Part shown: positions 8,497-16,089 of the stretch, one piece after another
How the letters are laid out: every line of letters begins with the position of its first letter
Numbering within the stretch: position 1 is the first letter of the stretch
Source: Thermococcus sp.
Lineage (GTDB): Archaea; Methanobacteriota_B; Thermococci; Thermococcales; Thermococcaceae
Length of the DNA: 25,697 nucleotides
Direction: 5' to 3'
Assembly: GCA_027035445.1 (NCBI GenBank)
Contig: JALVUT010000356.1
Location: 1-25,697 of the forward strand
Program-made: the position numbers and the translations under genes
The notes under the pieces: model-generated
Databases searched by the model: none
Told to the model about the DNA's origin: nothing
The model's input: only the letters and a program-made list of their open reading frames with translations

Positions 8497-8751
8497 TCAC
8501 ACCACCTCGTACCTTTCGGTTTTCCCGATGATGAAGACGAGTAACGCTGAGTAGATTCCGACTGCTATTGCAACGTAAGCTAACACAATGTCTGGCGCCA
8601 TGAGGAGGTAGAAGATTATGGCGTAAGCTATTGCCTGGACTGCCGAGTAAGCTACCGCCTTGAGGAGGTCTTTCTCCGTTATTGCTAGGTAGGAGAAGGT
8701 TAGTCCGAGTAATGTGGTGATTGCGAGGATTGCTAGGTGGAGTTCGATCAT
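8497..8751 (-). CDS. MbhD/DUF4040-like antiporter subunit (C-terminal MrpA piece)
   Basis: An 84-residue membrane protein with three helices: HLAILAITTLLGLTFSYLAI, AVAYSAVQAIAYAIIFYLLM and PDIVLAYVAIAVGIYSALLV. The A-P-D-(I/V) motif and the preceding AVAYSAVQA match the DUF4040 family, the part of bacterial MrpA that exists as separate MbhD-type subunits in Thermococcales complexes. No full-length MrpA with a NuoL-like domain occurs in the operon. An upstream start at 8790 would lie deep in mnhG. ATG 8751 overlaps the mnhG stop (ATGA) and follows a GGCGGGGGA ribosome-binding site. Confidence 0.85.
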   Translation of the reverse strand: MIELHLAILAITTLLGLTFSYLAITEKDLLKAVAYSAVQAIAYAIIFYLLMAPDIVLAYVAIAVGIYSALLVFIIGKTERYEVV

Positions 8752-9095
8752 TCCCCCGCCTCCTTTAATTGGTCGGTTTTTGGCTTCCACTCCACTATTC
8801 CTGCCCTGTGGGCGGCGTATGCCAGCGCCGTTGCTCCTGCTGGCGCGACGAGTAGGATTATTAATCCTGTGATGAGGCTGGCCCCGGCTATCGCGTACTT
8901 GTTTGGTATGTTCATGCCGAGTGCCAGTAGTGTTACGCCAAAGAGTGGCACTACTGCCCCGCCTATTGTCCCGACGGTTGCCGCGTGTAAGCGAACGTAG
9001 AAGTTGGGGAATTTGAGGAGTCCTATTGCCCCAAAAAGGTCGCAGATTCCGCCGATGGTTATGAGGATTGCCCCCAAGATGAAAAGTACGTTCAT
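8748..9095 (-). CDS. mnhG: Mrp-type antiporter subunit G
   Basis: A 115-residue membrane protein of the MrpG family. Three helices are visible: LFILGAILITIGGICDLFGA, then VGTIGGAVVPLFGVTLLALG and LITGLIILLVAPAGATALAY. Between the first two is the diagnostic IGLLKFPNFYVRLHAATVGT (G-L-R-FPD-Y-RLHAAT in the family). The C-terminal APAGATALAYAAHRAG is also typical. It is a small stabilising subunit of the Na+/H+ antiporter module. The ATG overlaps the mnhF stop by ATGA, and its own stop overlaps the next start in the same way. Confidence 0.92.
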   Translation of the reverse strand: MNVLFILGAILITIGGICDLFGAIGLLKFPNFYVRLHAATVGTIGGAVVPLFGVTLLALGMNIPNKYAIAGASLITGLIILLVAPAGATALAYAAHRAGIVEWKPKTDQLKEAGE

Positions 9096-9373
9096 GCTCC
9101 CACCTCCTTCTTCGTGAGGTGGTTTGCGATGTAGACGTCCAAGAGGTAGGCCCAGAGGGCTAGTGTTATGGCTCCACTGATGAGGTAGACACTTTTGAAG
9201 TAGATTGCCAGAATTGCCATGAAGGCTGCTATATCAAAACTCATACAGTCCACTGCAAGAATCATGTCCGGCACGGTAGGCCCCTTAACGGCCCTGACCG
9301 AGTAAAGGACGAAAGCCATAACGTACAGAGGAAACACAAACACAAGGAACTTCACTAAAGTAGTCTCAGTCAT
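9092..9373 (-). CDS. mnhF: Mrp-type antiporter subunit F
   Basis: A 93-residue membrane protein of the MrpF family with the hallmark VRAVKGPTVPDMILAVDCM (R-x-x-x-GP-x-x-D-R-x-x-A-D in relatives) between helix 1 (LVFVFPLYVMAFVLYS) and helix 2 (DIAAFMAILAIYFKSVYL). A third helix (GAITLALWAYLLDVYIA) closes the protein. It is the first gene of the antiporter module, immediately downstream of the hydrogenase small subunit, whose TAA overlaps the spacer TAAAATG. The ribosome-binding site GGAGGGTC lies inside the upstream gene, so hydrogenase and antiporter are expected to be co-transcribed and coupled. Confidence 0.92.
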   Translation of the reverse strand: MTETTLVKFLVFVFPLYVMAFVLYSVRAVKGPTVPDMILAVDCMSFDIAAFMAILAIYFKSVYLISGAITLALWAYLLDVYIANHLTKKEVGA

Positions 9374-9374
9374 T

Positions 9375-9938
9375 TTAGACCCTCCTGACCCTAATCTCAG
9401 GAATAAAGTGTCTCATATTTCCTGTCTGAATGAGGAGCTCTTCAAGCAGGTGTCTTTCTTTCGCAACGACTTCATCCGGCTCGATGTAAACTTGCTTCCT
9501 CTGCTTCTTTTCAAGTATCCCCCTAGCAACGGCAACTCCGTAGATTATGGCCTCAGGTTTTGGCGGACAGCCGGGAATGAAGACAGTTGCTGGCGGGTCG
9601 ATGTTGTACTCTTCCTTCAGAATTTTGTAGAACTCTTCAACGCCTCCAACGACCGAGTAGGTGTCGTACCAGATGCCGCCGCCGCAGGCGCAGGCTCCTA
9701 TAGCGAGAACCAGCTTTGGTTCGGGAACGGCGTTGAGTGCATCAACAACCTTTGGTAGGCATTCCCTCGTAATGGGCCCCGTGAAAGCGATGGCATCCGC
9801 ATGTCTGGGACTTCCAACGAGCTTTATTCCGAGCCTTTCAACGTCGTTCCTCGGAGCGAAGATGTTCAGGACCTCTATGTCGCATCCGTTGCATGAGCCT
9901 GAATTGAGGTGGAATACCCACAGGCTTTTCTTTATCAT
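9375..9938 (-). CDS. Membrane-bound [NiFe] hydrogenase small subunit (NuoB-like)
   Basis: This is the electron-transferring small subunit that holds the proximal [4Fe-4S] cluster next to the NiFe site. The 187-residue protein has the NuoB/HycG pattern: NSGSCNGCDIEVL (Cys16, Cys19), AIGACACGGGIW (Cys83, Cys85) and FIPGCPPKPEAIIYG (Cys124). No twin-arginine signal is present, which fits a cytoplasmic-facing group 4 hydrogenase. An in-frame ATG at 9962 lies inside the upstream gene. ATG 9938 overlaps the upstream stop (ATGA) and follows GGGGGTGCAGGAG, so it is preferred. The C-terminal extension of about 50 charged residues (KKQRKQVYIEPDE) is unremarkable. Confidence 0.93.
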   Translation of the reverse strand: MIKKSLWVFHLNSGSCNGCDIEVLNIFAPRNDVERLGIKLVGSPRHADAIAFTGPITRECLPKVVDALNAVPEPKLVLAIGACACGGGIWYDTYSVVGGVEEFYKILKEEYNIDPPATVFIPGCPPKPEAIIYGVAVARGILEKKQRKQVYIEPDEVVAKERHLLEELLIQTGNMRHFIPEIRVRRV

Positions 9939-10441
9939 CTCCTGCACCCCCACAGCCTCCATTCTGAGGTCTTCTTAGCCCGACACTCAGGGCACAGAAG
10001 AAGCGATCCCCTCTCCCAAGGGGGAACCTTCTCGGCCACGTGGATTAAATGTCTGTACGTGTCGTAGGGCTTCCCACATTTGGCACAGCGGGCGAGCTTG
10101 AGCTCAACCACCTGATGGAGGTCATCTTGGTTTGGTGTTGCCAGCTCGAACTCCTGAGTGAGCTTTATCGCTCCAACCGGACATACGTCCTGACAGCGGG
10201 CGCAGAATATGCACCTTCCAAGGAAGAGATGCACAACCCTTACTCCCCTTTCGACATCATCGTAGACCTGAATGGCCTGGGGCGGACAGGCGTTGGCGCA
10301 TGCCCCGCAACCAATGCACTTCTCCTCGTTTATAATGGGCTTTCCCCTGTAGTCCTCTGGAACTTCAATCGGCGCGAAGGGATACTTTTCGGTAACTTTG
10401 CCAATTGATAGGGCTTTGGAGATGAGTTTAAGCCTTCCCAT
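9935..10441 (-). CDS. Hydrogenase polyferredoxin subunit (NuoI/HycF-like)
   Basis: This 168-residue protein relays electrons from the CO dehydrogenase side to the small subunit. Two ferredoxin-type [4Fe-4S] sites are visible: KCIGCGACANACPP (Cys42, 45, 48, 52) and RCIFCARCQDVCPV (Cys77, 80, 83, 87). The C-terminal third adds CAKC (119, 122) and CPEC (150, 153), a zinc-ribbon-like quartet, plus a last cysteine at 166. The amphipathic N terminus (GRLKLISKALSIGKVTEKYP) is like that of NuoI proteins. Its start lies 14 bases inside the large-subunit gene and follows GGAGGGTGAGAA. The role is known for the family; the function of the CxxC pairs is inferred. Confidence 0.92.
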   Translation of the reverse strand: MGRLKLISKALSIGKVTEKYPFAPIEVPEDYRGKPIINEEKCIGCGACANACPPQAIQVYDDVERGVRVVHLFLGRCIFCARCQDVCPVGAIKLTQEFELATPNQDDLHQVVELKLARCAKCGKPYDTYRHLIHVAEKVPPWERGSLLLCPECRAKKTSEWRLWGCRR

Positions 10442-12065
10442 TTCTCACCCTCCTAACTCCTTCCTCCAGGGGACCCCTCCACAGAATCCGGCCATCTTCC
10501 GAGTCTATTATTGAAACGTGGTCAGTGCAGGAGAAACACGGATCTATCGAGGCTGTAATTATCGGGGCATCTGCAATATCATTGTCCCTCAGCATAATGG
10601 GAACCGCGGGCAGGTTGTTGTAGGTCGAGGCCCTGGGATGCCAGCGATAGATCCTGTTCTCTCCCCAGGTTAGTATGATGTGGACGTCCTCTCCCCTTGG
10701 CGCTTCCGTGACCCCAAGGCCGAGCTTGAAGTGCGGTATCTCATACTCCTCGTTTATGAGTTTTCCGTCGGGCATGTCTTTCAGTGCCTGTTTTATCATA
10801 CTGAAGCTCTGGAAGGTCTCATCGTACCTAACGAGGAACCTTGAGAGTACATCGCCTCCCTTGTAGACAGGAACCTCAAAGTCGAGGTTGCCGTAGGTGG
10901 CATATGGGTGATCCCTCCTAACGTCCGTATCAATTCTTGAAGCCCTTGCAACGGGCCCGACTACACCTATTTCCCTCCCCTCCGTTCTGGGAAGAACTCC
11001 GACGTTCTCCATTCTATCCCTGAGTTCCTTCATCCCTGCAACGCTGTCTAACACCTCCCTGCTGTCCCTCTCGGCTTTATCCAGGAGCTCAAGGATCCTC
11101 TTCTTTTTATTCTCTGGGATGTCCCTCCTAACGCCTCCAATGAGGTTTATCCCGTAGGTTTTTCTGTTCCCGGTTATCAGCTCAGCTATATCCATAACGT
11201 ACTCTCTGGCCCTCCAGAGATGCATGAAACCGCTGTCAAACCCGAGGAGGTGGCAGGCAACTCCGAACCAGAGGAGATGGCTGTGAAGCCTTTCTATTTC
11301 GAGCATTATCGTTCGTATGTACCTCGCGCGCTCCGGGACATAGATCTCTGCCGCGTTCTCCACTGCTTGGCAGTATGCCGTTGAGTGCGTACAACCGCAT
11401 ATCCCGCAGATTCTCTCGGCCAAAAATGGAACCTGATTGAGGGTCATCCTGCTCTCGGCGAGCTTTTCCATACCTCTGTGGATGTGGAATCCTTTGTATT
11501 TTGCGTCAACTATCTTATCCCCTTTTACATACAGTTCAAAGTACTCCGGCTCATGGAGGGAGGGATGATACGGCCCCAATGGAAGCTCCAGTGTGTCGGA
11601 TTTTGGCTTCCTTTTCTTTTCACTTGGTTTGGCTGGGGGAAGCTTCTTGTTGTAGGGGAAGTCCTTCCTCAGGGGATAGACTCCCTCCGGCCAGTTCTCG
11701 GGCAGTATGAGCCTTTCGGGCTCTGGATGGCCGTCAAAGACTATCCCCAACATATCCATGGCCTCTCGTTCAGACCAGCTAGCGCCCACTACAACCGACG
11801 TTATCGAGGGAATTCTCAGGTCGTTGGGAGCTGTGGTCACCTTGAGGATCACGTGCCTCCTCTCGGTCTCACAGTTGAAGATGTGATACATCGCAAACCT
11901 CATGTTCACGGACCTCTCATCCACCCCCATCCCGCACGAGTAGTAGCAGCCACCTTCGAACAGCTTCCTGACAAGTTCTCTAATTCTCTCGGGGGCAACC
12001 TCCGCTATGGTTACCCTCTCATCATGCTGCAGTATCTTACATCCCTTTAGAACTTCGGCAATCAT
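10428..12065 (-). CDS. [NiFe] hydrogenase large subunit, NuoC-NuoD (HycE-type) fusion
   Basis: The catalytic subunit, which reduces protons to H2. The 545 residues comprise an N-terminal NuoC-like domain (about 1-150, with WSEREAMDMLGIVFDGHPEPERL and YPLRKDFPY), a basic linker (PSEKKRKPKSD), and a NuoD/large-subunit domain. The NiFe ligands are intact: RICGICGC (Cys220, Cys223) and DPCFSCTDH (Cys510, Cys513). The fusion resembles formate hydrogenlyase HycE, whereas the MBH of Pyrococcus has the two as separate genes. The protein ends about 32 residues after the last cysteine, so no long C-terminal propeptide for a maturation protease is evident. It starts at ATG 12065 after GGTGGTGAAG, three bases beyond the stop of the NuoH-like gene. 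Confidence 0.95.
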   Translation of the reverse strand: MIAEVLKGCKILQHDERVTIAEVAPERIRELVRKLFEGGCYYSCGMGVDERSVNMRFAMYHIFNCETERRHVILKVTTAPNDLRIPSITSVVVGASWSEREAMDMLGIVFDGHPEPERLILPENWPEGVYPLRKDFPYNKKLPPAKPSEKKRKPKSDTLELPLGPYHPSLHEPEYFELYVKGDKIVDAKYKGFHIHRGMEKLAESRMTLNQVPFLAERICGICGCTHSTAYCQAVENAAEIYVPERARYIRTIMLEIERLHSHLLWFGVACHLLGFDSGFMHLWRAREYVMDIAELITGNRKTYGINLIGGVRRDIPENKKKRILELLDKAERDSREVLDSVAGMKELRDRMENVGVLPRTEGREIGVVGPVARASRIDTDVRRDHPYATYGNLDFEVPVYKGGDVLSRFLVRYDETFQSFSMIKQALKDMPDGKLINEEYEIPHFKLGLGVTEAPRGEDVHIILTWGENRIYRWHPRASTYNNLPAVPIMLRDNDIADAPIITASIDPCFSCTDHVSIIDSEDGRILWRGPLEEGVRRVRNGKA

Positions 12066-12068
12066 TCT

Positions 12069-12950
12069 TCACCACCCCATAACCGCCAACAACCAGCACA
12101 GCGCGCCCAAGAGTGAGAACCTCTTTAGGAACCTGACGGCATCTCTCGTTCTGAATCTTCCACAGGAGGCTTCAACCGTGGAGTAAACCACAGATAGAAG
12201 GACGAGACATAGGACATAGGAAAGCCCCCTGATTGTCACGTCTCCCCTGATGAAAAAGTTGATGAACACCGTGAACAGGAGAAGTCTCTTTGTATAAATG
12301 GAGAGTTTCAGTAACGCAAGCTGTCTCCCGCTGTACTCTATCAGCGGGCCTTCCACAATCTCACTCTCGGCCTCAGCAACATCAAAGGGTACTCTGGCTC
12401 CGGCTACATAAGTGAGAACCCCAAAGAGCAAGGCGCCTACAACAGTAGAGACTTTTATTGGGAGTGGAAACAGGTTAGAAAGGGTGAAGCTCTTGACTGA
12501 GACAGCAAGAGCCGCAATAACGAACGCCAGCGAGAACTCCTCGGCCATGAAGATTGACACTTCCCTGTGCGACCCAATCTGAGCGTAAGGGTTCCCGCTT
12601 GAGAAGCCTCCAAGGGCAACGGTCATGGTACTCAGCGTTGTCAGGTATATGAACAATATCATGTCTCCCCATGTGGTCATTGAGTCCGGTAGGATTGTGG
12701 GGACGAATAGAAAGACCGTAAGTATTGAAGCGAGAGCAATGGGAGGACCGACCTGAAAGAGCAACCCAACGGAATCAGACGGCTTAACAGACGGTCTCTT
12801 GAAGAGCTTTATAAGATCGAGCCATGTCTGTGTTAGGGGCGGCCCCTGGCGCGTCTGGAGCTTCGCTTTTACTTTCCTCTCAAAACCGTCGAGGAAGGGT
12901 GCCGTGATAACGGCGAATATCACGTTGATAATGCATCCCACAAGGTTCAT
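12069..12950 (-). CDS. Hydrogenase membrane anchor subunit (NuoH/HycD-like)
   Basis: A 293-residue polytopic membrane protein that anchors the hydrogenase peripheral arm. It shows the NuoH-type loop PFLDGFERKVKAKLQTRQGP, followed by LIKLFKRPSVKP. A second conserved loop is VPFDVAEAESEIVEGPLIEY (acidic residues analogous to the NuoH E-rich loop), then SGRQLALLKLSIY. About eight hydrophobic segments are visible. In complex I this protein lines the quinone/proton path; in group 4 hydrogenases it couples electron transfer to ion translocation. The ATG overlaps the upstream stop (ATGA), and GGGGGTGTG provides the ribosome-binding site. Confidence 0.92.
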   Translation of the reverse strand: MNLVGCIINVIFAVITAPFLDGFERKVKAKLQTRQGPPLTQTWLDLIKLFKRPSVKPSDSVGLLFQVGPPIALASILTVFLFVPTILPDSMTTWGDMILFIYLTTLSTMTVALGGFSSGNPYAQIGSHREVSIFMAEEFSLAFVIAALAVSVKSFTLSNLFPLPIKVSTVVGALLFGVLTYVAGARVPFDVAEAESEIVEGPLIEYSGRQLALLKLSIYTKRLLLFTVFINFFIRGDVTIRGLSYVLCLVLLSVVYSTVEASCGRFRTRDAVRFLKRFSLLGALCWLLAVMGW

Positions 12951-14845
12951 AGTGACACACCCCCAAGTACTAAAATCATCACCAAGAGAATCACTGCCGA
13001 AGCAATCATCATTAAATCAGCCTGGTAAGACTGCTCGTCATAGAGAACGACAAGTTTTCTGATAGCTTTCCAGAATGAGCCGACAACACTCTGAGCCCAG
13101 CTACCAAAGGAATAAACCTCCTTAAACTCATCCTCAAAGGATGCGTAGTAGGAAGTGGCTGGAAGACGCATTCCAAGCGGTTTTCTCGTTCCACTGGTCC
13201 AAACTGGAAGAGTCGTCTTTGAGTAAGTTAACACTAGGAGAAGGACGCCCAGTGATATGAGAACAACGAAGATGCCCAGCGGTTCAACGTTTCCCACATT
13301 GGGAACGACGACTCCAGGAAAGGTTTTCAGAGTTGGTACCGAAATTCCAGTGGAAGCAACGACCTTTGACACAAAGTTGAGTGGCAGTTTCGGATAAATC
13401 CCAAAGAGAAGGCAGATAAACGCCAGTATCCCCTGCGGGATCCACATGGTTGGAGGCACTTCCCTTGTGTTGATTTCCTCAAGGGATGAGCTTGTGAAGA
13501 TAGCGGTGAAGTATTTTACTAGGTATGCTGTTGTTACCGAGCTCATGAACAGTGCGAAAACTCCAAAGAGCGATAGAACCGTCGGCGTTGGAATCGTTGA
13601 GACATATATCATCCACTTGCTCACGAAGCCGTTCAGCGGAGGCATTCCGGCTATCGAGAGAGCACCCACCAGTGCCGTTAAAGCCGTTATTGGCATGGCC
13701 TTTGCCAGTCCACCGAGGTAGTCTAGGTCTCTACTACCGGTTCTGTAGATTACTGAACCGGCGGTGAGGAAGAGGAGTCCCTTAAATGTCGCGTGGTTTA
13801 TGGTGTGGTACAGAGATGCCATCAGTGCAATGGCCCCGAGGAAAGTGTTTCCCTTCGAAAGGAAGTACAGACCAGTCCCGAAGGACAGGAGTATATACCC
13901 TATCTGCCCAATACTGGAAAAGGCCAAGAGTCTCTTGGAGTCTGTCTGTCTAAGCGCATACATAGTTCCGAAGAACAGAGTCAGGGTTCCCATCAGTGCT
14001 ATTCCCAAGCCTATGTACTCCTTCAAGGGCAGGAACTTCAGAAACACAAGAAACATCATGTAAACGGGTAGCTTTATCATGACACCGCTGAGCAGAGCTG
14101 AGACGTTGCTTGGGGCCTCTGGATGGGCGTCGGGAAGCCACGAGTGGAAGGGCACCATGGCCGCCTTAACACCTAGTCCGAGGAGCATTCCAAGAGCGAT
14201 GGCGTAGGTTTCCACAGTGTGGCGGAAAAGATATTGGGGAAGGAACCTAGCTATTCCAGAGTAATCCCCGGTTCCAGCGGTCTTTACTATCATGATGATT
14301 ATTGCCAGCAGCATAAAGTCCGCCCCTGCCTTGGTCATGCAGAAGTACTTGAAGGCGGCACTAACGGCTTTTTTGTTCCTCTCAAAGGCAACCAAGAACT
14401 GGGAAAACAGTGTCATGAGCTCCCAGAAGACAATAAACCACAGGAGGTTTTGACTGAGAAGGGTTAGCATCATGAACAGAAGGAAGAGAGGATAGCTGAA
14501 GTTGTAGAGCCTCGTACTTCTTTCGTACACATCAATGTAACTGACACCGTAGAGGGAAGCGGAGAAAGATAAAATCCCCAGGATGAGCAGGAAAAAAGCC
14601 GACAGGTGCGTTATTTTAAGGGTCAACGAGCAGAAGGACTGAAGTATATCACTCCCTTCCCCAAAGAGGCTTAACTTTATGGGGGGTAGGCTGTCCAGAA
14701 GTCCCACTATCCCGAGATAGCACATGCCGAGGGAAGCTACAGCAGAGAGCCCGTTTACGACCTTGGCCATAACCTTTCCGCCCGAGAACAGTCCGATGAA
14801 CCCAGCCACCGTTAGAAGAAAAAGAACAAGGGAGAGGTACGTCAT
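12947..14845 (-). CDS. Hydrogenase antiporter-like membrane subunit (NuoL/HyfB-like)
   Basis: A 632-residue member of the proton_antipo_M family and the putative ion pump of the hydrogenase itself. Motifs include FWELMTLFSQFLVAFERNKK (membrane glutamate), YFCMTKAGADFMLLAI, VKAAMVPFHSWLPDAHPEAP (Lys and the P-H-W-LP-AHP motif), RLLAFSSIGQIGYILLS and HTINHATFKGLLFLTAG. The C-terminal part adds further helices and ends in SAVILLVMILVLGG. An earlier start at 14905 overlaps the upstream CooT gene. ATG 14845 shares one base with its TGA (TGATG) and follows GGGAGGTGAG. As the operon lacks a full MrpA, this subunit may stand in for the missing NuoL-like antiporter half; that is inference. Confidence 0.92.
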   Translation of the reverse strand: MTYLSLVLFLLTVAGFIGLFSGGKVMAKVVNGLSAVASLGMCYLGIVGLLDSLPPIKLSLFGEGSDILQSFCSLTLKITHLSAFFLLILGILSFSASLYGVSYIDVYERSTRLYNFSYPLFLLFMMLTLLSQNLLWFIVFWELMTLFSQFLVAFERNKKAVSAAFKYFCMTKAGADFMLLAIIIMIVKTAGTGDYSGIARFLPQYLFRHTVETYAIALGMLLGLGVKAAMVPFHSWLPDAHPEAPSNVSALLSGVMIKLPVYMMFLVFLKFLPLKEYIGLGIALMGTLTLFFGTMYALRQTDSKRLLAFSSIGQIGYILLSFGTGLYFLSKGNTFLGAIALMASLYHTINHATFKGLLFLTAGSVIYRTGSRDLDYLGGLAKAMPITALTALVGALSIAGMPPLNGFVSKWMIYVSTIPTPTVLSLFGVFALFMSSVTTAYLVKYFTAIFTSSSLEEINTREVPPTMWIPQGILAFICLLFGIYPKLPLNFVSKVVASTGISVPTLKTFPGVVVPNVGNVEPLGIFVVLISLGVLLLVLTYSKTTLPVWTSGTRKPLGMRLPATSYYASFEDEFKEVYSFGSWAQSVVGSFWKAIRKLVVLYDEQSYQADLMMIASAVILLVMILVLGGVSL

Positions 14846-15042
14846 CAACTCACCTCCCTGAGAAATATCCTGTGGGAGACAAAATCGATGCTCTCCACTC
14901 TGCATCCATGGAGGGTTTTCCTGTTGCCCATAATGTCCATCAGCTCTATCTTCCCCTCGTCCTTGACGTCCATCAGAACAACGTCGGTCATTATTACCTC
15001 CGCTCCCTTACCGTTGATTAGCACAACCTTTGACTGGCACAT
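14845..15042 (-). CDS. cooT: CooT-family nickel-binding protein, copy 1
   Basis: A 65-residue protein beginning MCQSKVVLINGKG. It has the CooT pattern: Cys2, a valine-rich strand, VIMTDVVLMDVKD, ELMDIMGNRKTLHGCRVESI, and DFVSHRIFL at the C-terminal end. CooT of Rhodospirillum rubrum is a small homodimer that binds nickel through its N-terminal cysteine and assists CO dehydrogenase maturation. An upstream in-frame ATG at 15066 lies within the second CooT gene. ATG 15042 is preferred because GAGGTGAC precedes it and it places Cys at position 2. It sits between the CODH accessory genes and the hydrogenase genes. Confidence 0.85.
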   Translation of the reverse strand: MCQSKVVLINGKGAEVIMTDVVLMDVKDEGKIELMDIMGNRKTLHGCRVESIDFVSHRIFLREVS

Positions 15043-15047
15043 GGAAG

Positions 15048-15239
15048 TCACCTCAGTCTCAGGCATATTGTGTGGTGTAGGAAATCAACGCTTTCAACCT
15101 CGTAGTCCTCAAACACCATCTCCTCCCCAAGGATGTTTCTCAGAACCGGTTTTCCGTCCTTGAAGTAGAGGAAAGCAACGTCCTCCATAACCACTTCTTC
15201 GGTTCCACCTTCAACAGCAATGGCTTTCGCCTCGCACAT
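15048..15239 (-). CDS. cooT: CooT-family nickel-binding protein, copy 2
   Basis: A 63-residue paralogue of the adjacent CooT gene, beginning MCEAKAIAVEGG. It keeps the N-terminal Cys2 and the same order of elements (VVMEDVAFLYFKDGK, LRNILGEEMVFEDYEVESV, DFLHHTICLRL). It differs at most other positions, so the duplication is old. The GTG at 15248 overlaps cooC. ATG 15239 is chosen because the sequence GGTGGGGTGAGGGAA precedes it and Cys falls at position 2. The cooC stop lies five bases upstream and copy 1 starts five bases downstream, so both are in the same transcript. The expected role is nickel delivery to CooS; a division of labour between the copies is unknown. Confidence 0.82.
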   Translation of the reverse strand: MCEAKAIAVEGGTEEVVMEDVAFLYFKDGKPVLRNILGEEMVFEDYEVESVDFLHHTICLRLR

Positions 15240-15244
15240 TTCCC

Positions 15245-16054
15245 TCACCCCACCTTCGACTTTCGCTTCAGGCTCAGTATCCTCTTTGCTAAGAACAGGG
15301 CGGCCCTGTACACGGCGGACTCCTTTGGGATAGAATCGACTCCGAGACCTGAGTTGTCAACCTTAACCACGTTTTCGTCAAAGCTTATAGTGCAGTAGGG
15401 AACTGAATCATCAGAGAAGATCCTCCCGTAAAACTGTGAAGCCTCCATGGTATTCCGAACTTTGTTTATGACGAGGAGGAGCTTTGATATATTAAGCTCT
15501 CTGCCCATTCTCAGGAGTTTTTTCGCTATCATAAGGGACTTGAGTGTGGGTTCGGTGACACATATCATAATGTCAAACTTCTCAGCCAGTCCCCTCCCGA
15601 ACACCTCAGCACCTGCCTCACTATCGACTATTACAATGTCCCTCTCCTTGAGAAGGACGTGGTTCAGAAAAGCACGGGCAAGTGCTATTGAGGGACACAT
15701 ACAGCCCTCTTTTGGCTGTTCAATACTGCCTACGACGACGAGGCTGAGGTTCGGCTTTATTCTGATTCCATACTTGTCGACGAGGTCATTCACCTTCGGC
15801 GTAAGTGAGAATATCACACCCCATCCTGAGCCAGGTCTTGCCCCGGTTCTTTCTTCAGCTAGTTCTTCGTTTCTTGAAAGTGGCACTATTTCAAGAGCCT
15901 TCTCGTACGGAATCCCAAGACTTTGGGCCAGGTTTGGAACTGAGTCAGCATCCAGGCATAAAACGCTGTACCCTTCATCCGCGAGTATGTGGGCCAGCAA
16001 AGCTGAGACAGTAGTCTTTCCAACCCCTCCCTTTCCAGCAACGAGAATCTTCAC
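15245..16054 (-). CDS. cooC: CO dehydrogenase nickel-insertion ATPase CooC
   Basis: A 269-residue P-loop ATPase of the MinD/ParA type that matures the nickel C-cluster of CooS. The deviant Walker A motif GKGGVGKTT is at residues 7-15, LDADSVPNLA is the A'/switch region near 35, and IVIVDSEAGAE is the Walker B region near 140. CMCP (Cys118, Cys120) matches the metal-binding CxC of CooC from Carboxydothermus. The start is GTG 16054. The GTG at 16063 that would add three residues lies inside the ribosome-binding site GAGGAGGTGA, and the family begins with MKI-VAGKGG. It follows cooS by 35 bases and is followed closely by two CooT-like genes. Confidence 0.94.
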   Translation of the reverse strand: MKILVAGKGGVGKTTVSALLAHILADEGYSVLCLDADSVPNLAQSLGIPYEKALEIVPLSRNEELAEERTGARPGSGWGVIFSLTPKVNDLVDKYGIRIKPNLSLVVVGSIEQPKEGCMCPSIALARAFLNHVLLKERDIVIVDSEAGAEVFGRGLAEKFDIMICVTEPTLKSLMIAKKLLRMGRELNISKLLLVINKVRNTMEASQFYGRIFSDDSVPYCTISFDENVVKVDNSGLGVDSIPKESAVYRAALFLAKRILSLKRKSKVG

Positions 16055-16089
16055 TGTTGTCACCTCCTCGGAAGAAGAAAAATTAAAAG

